Source of the DNA: Epiperipatus broadwayi
Lineage: Eukaryota; Onychophora; Udeonychophora; Euonychophora; Peripatidae
DNA: 64,000 nt
Assembly (NCBI GenBank): GCA_028023455.1
Contig: JAQFVV010000002.1
Coordinates: 32,557,725-32,621,724, forward strand
Reading direction: 5' to 3'
How positions within the stretch are numbered: the first letter of the stretch is position 1; each line of letters begins with the position of its first letter. The notes below the pieces were generated by a model. It was not told the origin of the DNA. It did no database searches and saw nothing but the letters and a program-made list of their open reading frames with translations. The translations under genes were made by a program, and so were the position numbers. Positions 59,560-64,000 of the stretch are shown here, piece after piece.

Positions 59560-60430
59560 ATAGTTATTTTGTTTTTTAAAATGTTTCTAATTTTATAAAT
59601 TCAACATTTTTTAACGCTCATTTTAGATAATATACCTGTTAAAATGACAGAAAAAAAACATTTTAGTTTAAAATTAATGAAAAAAATATACGATAAAAGT
59701 ATATTACATAAAACTATTCAGAACATTTTTTCGGAGACACCGCTTGGTACGCTTTAATCGCACTACTTTTTTTTTACCCGTGGGTGTTTTTACTGCTGGA
59801 TATTGTTACTTTTACTAGCCTGGTTATCCGTTTCTTTGATGTGGAAAAGGGGGGAGGGGTATCTCAATAAAACAGTTTTAAAATGTTAATCATTAAATAA
59901 CAATTTATAATACATCAAATTTTCTTGAAGTAACTTGTAAAACATTTAATGATTTTCTGTAGTGTAATTTTTCACTATACCACTTTCTATTCTCTTTTAA
60001 CACCTTGTGGAGGGTTGTAATCATAAACCTATAACCAAACACGTGTAAAAAAGATGTATAATCCCCAAAATGCATATTTTTGAGCTGAACTAGCACTCAT
60101 CAGTTGCCCACCTACAGTTTAATTAATGTGTCAAATTTACTGCTCACAACTTTGACCCAAACCACTTCATGGAAGTATCTTGTTCACATGTTTTTGAGCA
60201 TATGTTTATGATTAAGATTGAAAGTGAATAGAAACCAATCCCTAACTTGCATGAGAATGGTGTAGTGAAAATTTACAGAAATATTGATTAAGTGGATAAT
60301 CTCCAGTCTAATGAATGACTAATAAAAATTAATTTAATGATTTTTTTTTTTCAGTGATGAAAGTTTATTCATCAAAAAAAAAAAAAAAACAGATACAAAT
60401 ATAGTTAGAAAAAGGTTAACAAGGGAGTGA
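59560..60430. other. Upstream region, nothing recognised
   Basis: A+T-rich with T and A runs at 60,340-60,390. No gene on either strand was recognised. Confidence 0.4.
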
Positions 60431-60970
60431 TTATATGATAAATTGAATTTTCAGAAGCAACATGGTAAGAGGGGAAGGATACATGGGAAAAGGGAATGGG
60501 AACTGGAGAGGGGAAATGGTGTGTAGTCCAGGCCAGTCCGAGATGCATGTCTTCATTGGGCAAGCACCGCATAGGTCACAAACATTTGAATAATTGAGTC
60601 CTATGACAGAGGATGGGAGTTGGAGGATTGCCCAAGTGTCTGTGAGGAGTGGAGGTGGGGCTAGTTTGGTACCTCTGGTTTTGAGAGAGTGAATTAGGTC
60701 CAGTAGCTTTTGATTCACTGAGTCGACACTGGTCAAAAATAATGGCTCATCGGAACAACCAGAGTGCATAGATGAGGAAAAACTGATAATCTAATATTTT
60801 CAAAGACCCCTGTTTCTATGGATTCTTGGAGGTTGAAGATGGTATTCCTGTGCAAGGAAAGGCAGGAGTTGATGACATGTCTCACTCCAAGCAGAAAGGG
60901 ACATTTAAGTAGGAAGTGATGGAGGGTTTCATTGTCAGTTTTACAGAGTAATGAATATTTTTTGTCAAAT
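60431..60970 (-). mobile_element. LINE C-terminal fragment
   Basis: The minus strand from about 60,955 reads SLLCKTDNETLHHFLLKCP then INSCLSLHRNTIFNL, a Cys/His block like the C-terminal zinc-knuckle region of jockey/CR1-like LINE proteins (CxLCxxxxETxxHxLLxCP). After one frameshift a 112-codon frame (60,769-60,431) continues, with SVNQKLLDLIHSLKTRG and CDLCGACPMKTC. It is markedly less A+T-rich than its flanks, which suggests a younger insertion. Confidence 0.5.
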
Positions 60971-61990
60971 TAAAATGTACATATTGAATAAATAAAAGTT
61001 TTTTAGAGATGGAGTTCTTTAAATTTTGAAAAGATAAAATGATAAAATGTAAAGACATATTAAAAATTTAAAGATGTATTAAATTAAATTAATAAAAGAA
61101 TCAACTTCGGATTTCTGTTGTTTTGCAATAATACATCTTGCTATAATAATTCAATGCGAAAATCAATTATTTAAAATATTACTAAGTAGCCTTAGTTTTA
61201 ATTTTGCCATAACTTGAAATCAAAGCTGGAAGCAGATGTTTTTTTTATTATTATTCTTTCAACTTTATTAAATTATTAATGTGAGTTAAGATGGCTGGAG
61301 AATGCACTCTGCAATTTTGGTTTCTAAGGGAAGCCCCAAAATCATCACTGACACAAACAAATACTAAATAAAGTCAGGTAAAAATGATATCATTATTACA
61401 AACTTCCAATTATTTTGATTATTAGCAAAAAACCATAATTTCTATCAAAAATTAAAAAATAAAAATGCAAATATTGTAGAAATATAAGTAAAAAAAAAAA
61501 AAACCTCTAGAAATCAAAATATTAAACATATTAATAATTAGAAAATGATCGGAAGGGGGGCGGCAAAGATCATGTGACCAAAAAATTAAATTACTGCTGC
61601 AGTCAAATATGAAAAAAATAATATATATATATTTTTTCATATGCCATAGCTTCAGCCGGGACGCTTACCCACAACCGTCTGCAACCAACTACTTGCTTGC
61701 AAGGCGGGTGTGATGACCTCTCGGCTAATATTTTGCTACTGTTAACAAACAGCTATAAAAATGTTAGCAGAAATCACATTCTAAACTAGAACCAATTAAT
61801 TTGTCTTATGCTACTGAATCTAAAATAAGACTTGTTTTTTTCTCTTCTTTTTTTTTTTAAAGCTAATGGCATTTAATGCTCCAGTCTGAAAATCAACTAG
61901 AACTACATATAGCATTTTTATGATAAAACTGAATAATTGCAATATTTAAACTAGCATTCTCTGAATATCAAATACAGTATTTTGTAATAA
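60970..61990 (+). repeat. Second copy of the 17.5-18.15 kb dispersed repeat
   Basis: Collinear blocks with 17,500-18,150: TCGGATTTC, TTGCTATAAT, TTTAATTTTGCCATA, AATTTGTCTTATG, AACTAGAACTA/GAACTAGATATAG, CAGTATTTTGTAATAAAA. A SINE (61,635-61,728) interrupts this copy. It is probably the 3' part of a hAT-like element. Confidence 0.6.
61635..61728 (-). repeat. tRNA-derived SINE, copy 2
   Basis: Minus strand: TTAGCCGAGAGGTCATCAC (A-box-like), then CGCCTTGCAAGCAAGTAGTT, AGACGGTTGTGGGT and GTCCCGGCTGAAGCTATG, ending in an A/T-rich tail. It aligns with 43,086-43,180 (shared AAGTAGTTGGTTGCAGACGG) but keeps about 20 bases in the anticodon-arm region that copy 1 lacks. Its B-box has a change (GGGTAAGCGTCCC). 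Confidence 0.7.
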
Positions 61991-62274
61991 AATGTGTATA
62001 AAGTGGCTTTTGTAGCTATAGAAAAAAAAGTCTTGCATTTGAATACTTAATATATGTTCATAAGTATTATAATAACTATGATATTTATATTGCAGTGTTG
62101 CCATAATCATCTTGCTTCTAGAGAAACTTCCAATATTAAATATTTCAAACTGACTGTGTGTATTTGTCATCATATTATCACCAATCTAATCTTTCAAGAA
62201 ATAGAATGTCTTGTCATTGCAGCCGCATCAATTTATTTCATATGAGCGTATGAAAAACATTCAATTTCACTGAT

Positions 62275-62960
62275 CACATTTTAAAGATAAGATATTCTTG
62301 GTCTGCAACTCAGTCTTCTTTTTAAAATTTTGTCTTCCAAAATATTGCATAAAAAATTATCAAGACTTAAAATATTACCCAAAAACATGATCTTTCCCAT
62401 ATTCAATTGTTTTCTTTTTATTCCAAGTTCTATTAATATTTGGTTATTAATTTTTTTTCTATTCAATTTATTCTAGTTCATCTTTTTCAAAGTCATATTT
62501 CCACTCCAAACTTTTTCTTTCTTGTTTTCTTAAGGACCACATTTCACAACCATAAGTCAGTATATTCTAAATGAAGATTTTAATAAATTTCATTCTATTT
62601 TTCATATTATTTTTATTTAGTAATAAAGTTTTTTTTAAAAAAAAAAACATATTTTGCTAGCATTATTCTCCTTTAAATCTCAACAAGACGACCATTGCCA
62701 TCATAAATTATACTTCTCAGATGACAAAATGTTTTAACTTCTTCAAATATATATTATTTTCTACACAGCAATCAGTCTTTTTATCTTTGGTTTGTCTAGC
62801 ACCACCACTGAAGTCATTAACTTCATATTTACTATTTTAAACATTTCATTCATTTCCTTTTCTGGGTCTGCAAATAATTCTCTATCAGCGTTATAATGAA
62901 TTCCTTTAGTTTAATTGAATAAATAGGATGATAAGGACAGCTACCATGTCCCAGGTAATA
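62275..62960 (-). mobile_element. RTE-like LINE fragment (YADD box to C terminus)
   Basis: Minus strand: YNADRELFADPEKEMNEM and FKIVNMKLMTS near 62,900-62,830 (YADD box region), then LTYGCEMWSLRKQERKSL near 62,555 (YGCExWxLRKxExxRL), then LIELGIKRKQLNMGKIMF and KILKRRLSCRPRISYL at 62,430-62,281 (the LxxIxKRKLxxxGHI...RRxxGRxRxSWL end). The blocks are collinear and heavily mutated. Confidence 0.65.
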
Positions 62961-64000
62961 CCAGAGTGTCAGACTCTCAGGAGATAATAGGCATGCCCCC
63001 TCATCTGTATCATTGTTTTTTTATATCTTTGAATTTTTTCTTTTTCTGGAGTACTAATGTAATTCTGGATAATACAGGCTTTCACGCCAGTTGATGCAAC
63101 TTACAGTTTAAATTAATGTAATCCCCAACTGGTTCAAATTGGATTTAAATATTTACAAGCAAATGGAGGAACATATATATATATATTCATCTTGTTATGC
63201 ACTCTTATTAATATACATATTTAAAAATTGGAACAGTAGAAATAGTTTTATGTTCAGTTGCCACAACTTTATAATTCTATAACTTCCTTAAAAATTCAAT
63301 ATTTTTTAATGTAACATATTATCATTATATTTTTAAACTATTTTGATATATTATCAAAGTGTTCAACCTTTCCATTTTCATGATTACAAGAAACTATTTG
63401 ACTTCATTAAAAGCTAGATAACTTTATCGAATTCTAAATGAATCAATACATTTGAATCTCAATTATCATTATTCAAAACCTGATGAAAATATGTTTCCTC
63501 ACCTGTTCAAAATTTAACTAAGAGACTTACGCTGAATGATTTAATAGGATTGTTACAAACTTTTCAGGTCCATATTGTGTTTTCAAGATTCAACGCAGAT
63601 CTAAAATAACTATGATTAGAATCTGTCTATGTCCTTTATAAATTAAATACACCATTTATTTTTTATGTTAAAGATATTTGTAATAAGTTTTACATTTAAT
63701 TTATTATTCAGCTAAATAGAAAATCTCATATGTTTTTTTAAAATCAAATCACTAATAATAAGATCAATGTCGAAAGTGCCCCGATTCTTTTCTTTAGAAA
63801 AGCTAACAATAGATTTACTTGTATCTTGTTGTATTTTTGTAAAAATTGCATAGAAGTTTGTGCACTCCAGAAAAACTAGAATTTATTCGAGAGATTGTTT
63901 TTAGATCGCGTACTGACAACTGAAAAATTTAATTAAAGAATTAACGTAATGGCGATCGATAAAATTCCAAGAAATATTTTCTGATTGCAAATATTTCTAG
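62960..64000. other. Window end, nothing recognised
   Basis: A+T-rich; TA run at 63,174-63,187. No gene or repeat family was recognised. Confidence 0.4.

Overview
The window is animal nuclear DNA, most likely from an invertebrate. It is strongly A+T-rich (roughly 70% or more by eye) and intron-rich, with GT-AG splice sites and heavy transposon decay. It carries two recognisable genes in convergent (tail-to-tail) order. I cannot name the species. Retroelements of the RTE, jockey/CR1 and Penelope types, mariner/Tc1 and hAT remnants, foldback repeats and tRNA-derived SINEs fit a mollusc or an arthropod/chelicerate equally well.

Region 1 (1-18,750, + strand): the last nine coding exons of BIRC6 (BRUCE/apollon), the giant BIR-containing hybrid E2/E3 ubiquitin ligase. 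They encode about 438 residues, including the complete catalytic UBC domain with its active-site Cys and the natural C terminus. The BIR and other N-terminal parts lie upstream of the window. The introns hold a short inverted-repeat element (2,145-2,429), foldback repeats (3,396-3,670; 7,150-7,545), a tRNA-derived SINE, LINE fragments, a hAT-like remnant, and a 1.1-kb TIR element (9,596-10,707) that makes up almost all of one intron.

Region 2 (18,750-26,250): the intergenic space between the two 3' ends. It holds a decayed jockey/CR1-like LINE, a pair of near-identical 256-258-bp direct repeats flanking 1.67 kb with a 157-bp tandem repeat, and a Tc1-like transposase remnant.

Region 3 (26,250-59,550, - strand): the full LRR1 gene (leucine-rich repeat protein 1, the CUL2 substrate receptor that targets the terminated CMG helicase). 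Five coding exons give 411 residues, very close to the vertebrate length as I recall it. A probable non-coding first exon with a CCAAT box and a 12-codon upstream ORF lies at about 59.5 kb. The introns are full of RTE-type LINE fragments, mariner and hAT remnants, an 827-bp MITE with perfect 8-bp target duplications, a 411-bp foldback, an LTR-like segment with a hairpin, and a 57-bp minisatellite whose translation looks like leucine-rich repeats.

Region 4 (53,200-64,000): upstream of LRR1 coding exon 1. It contains a Penelope-like element with RT and GIY-YIG traces, two LINE 3' fragments, a SINE copy and a second copy of the hAT-like dispersed repeat. No further host gene was recognised.

Both host genes act in ubiquitin pathways (BIRC6 in apoptosis, autophagy and proteostasis; LRR1 in replisome unloading). 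Nothing in the sequence shows that they are co-regulated, and they do not share a promoter. I found no convincing new biological system. The most unusual points are structural: an intron built from one transposon, the direct repeat with a piggyBac-like edge, the SINE inside a foldback, and the LRR-like minisatellite.
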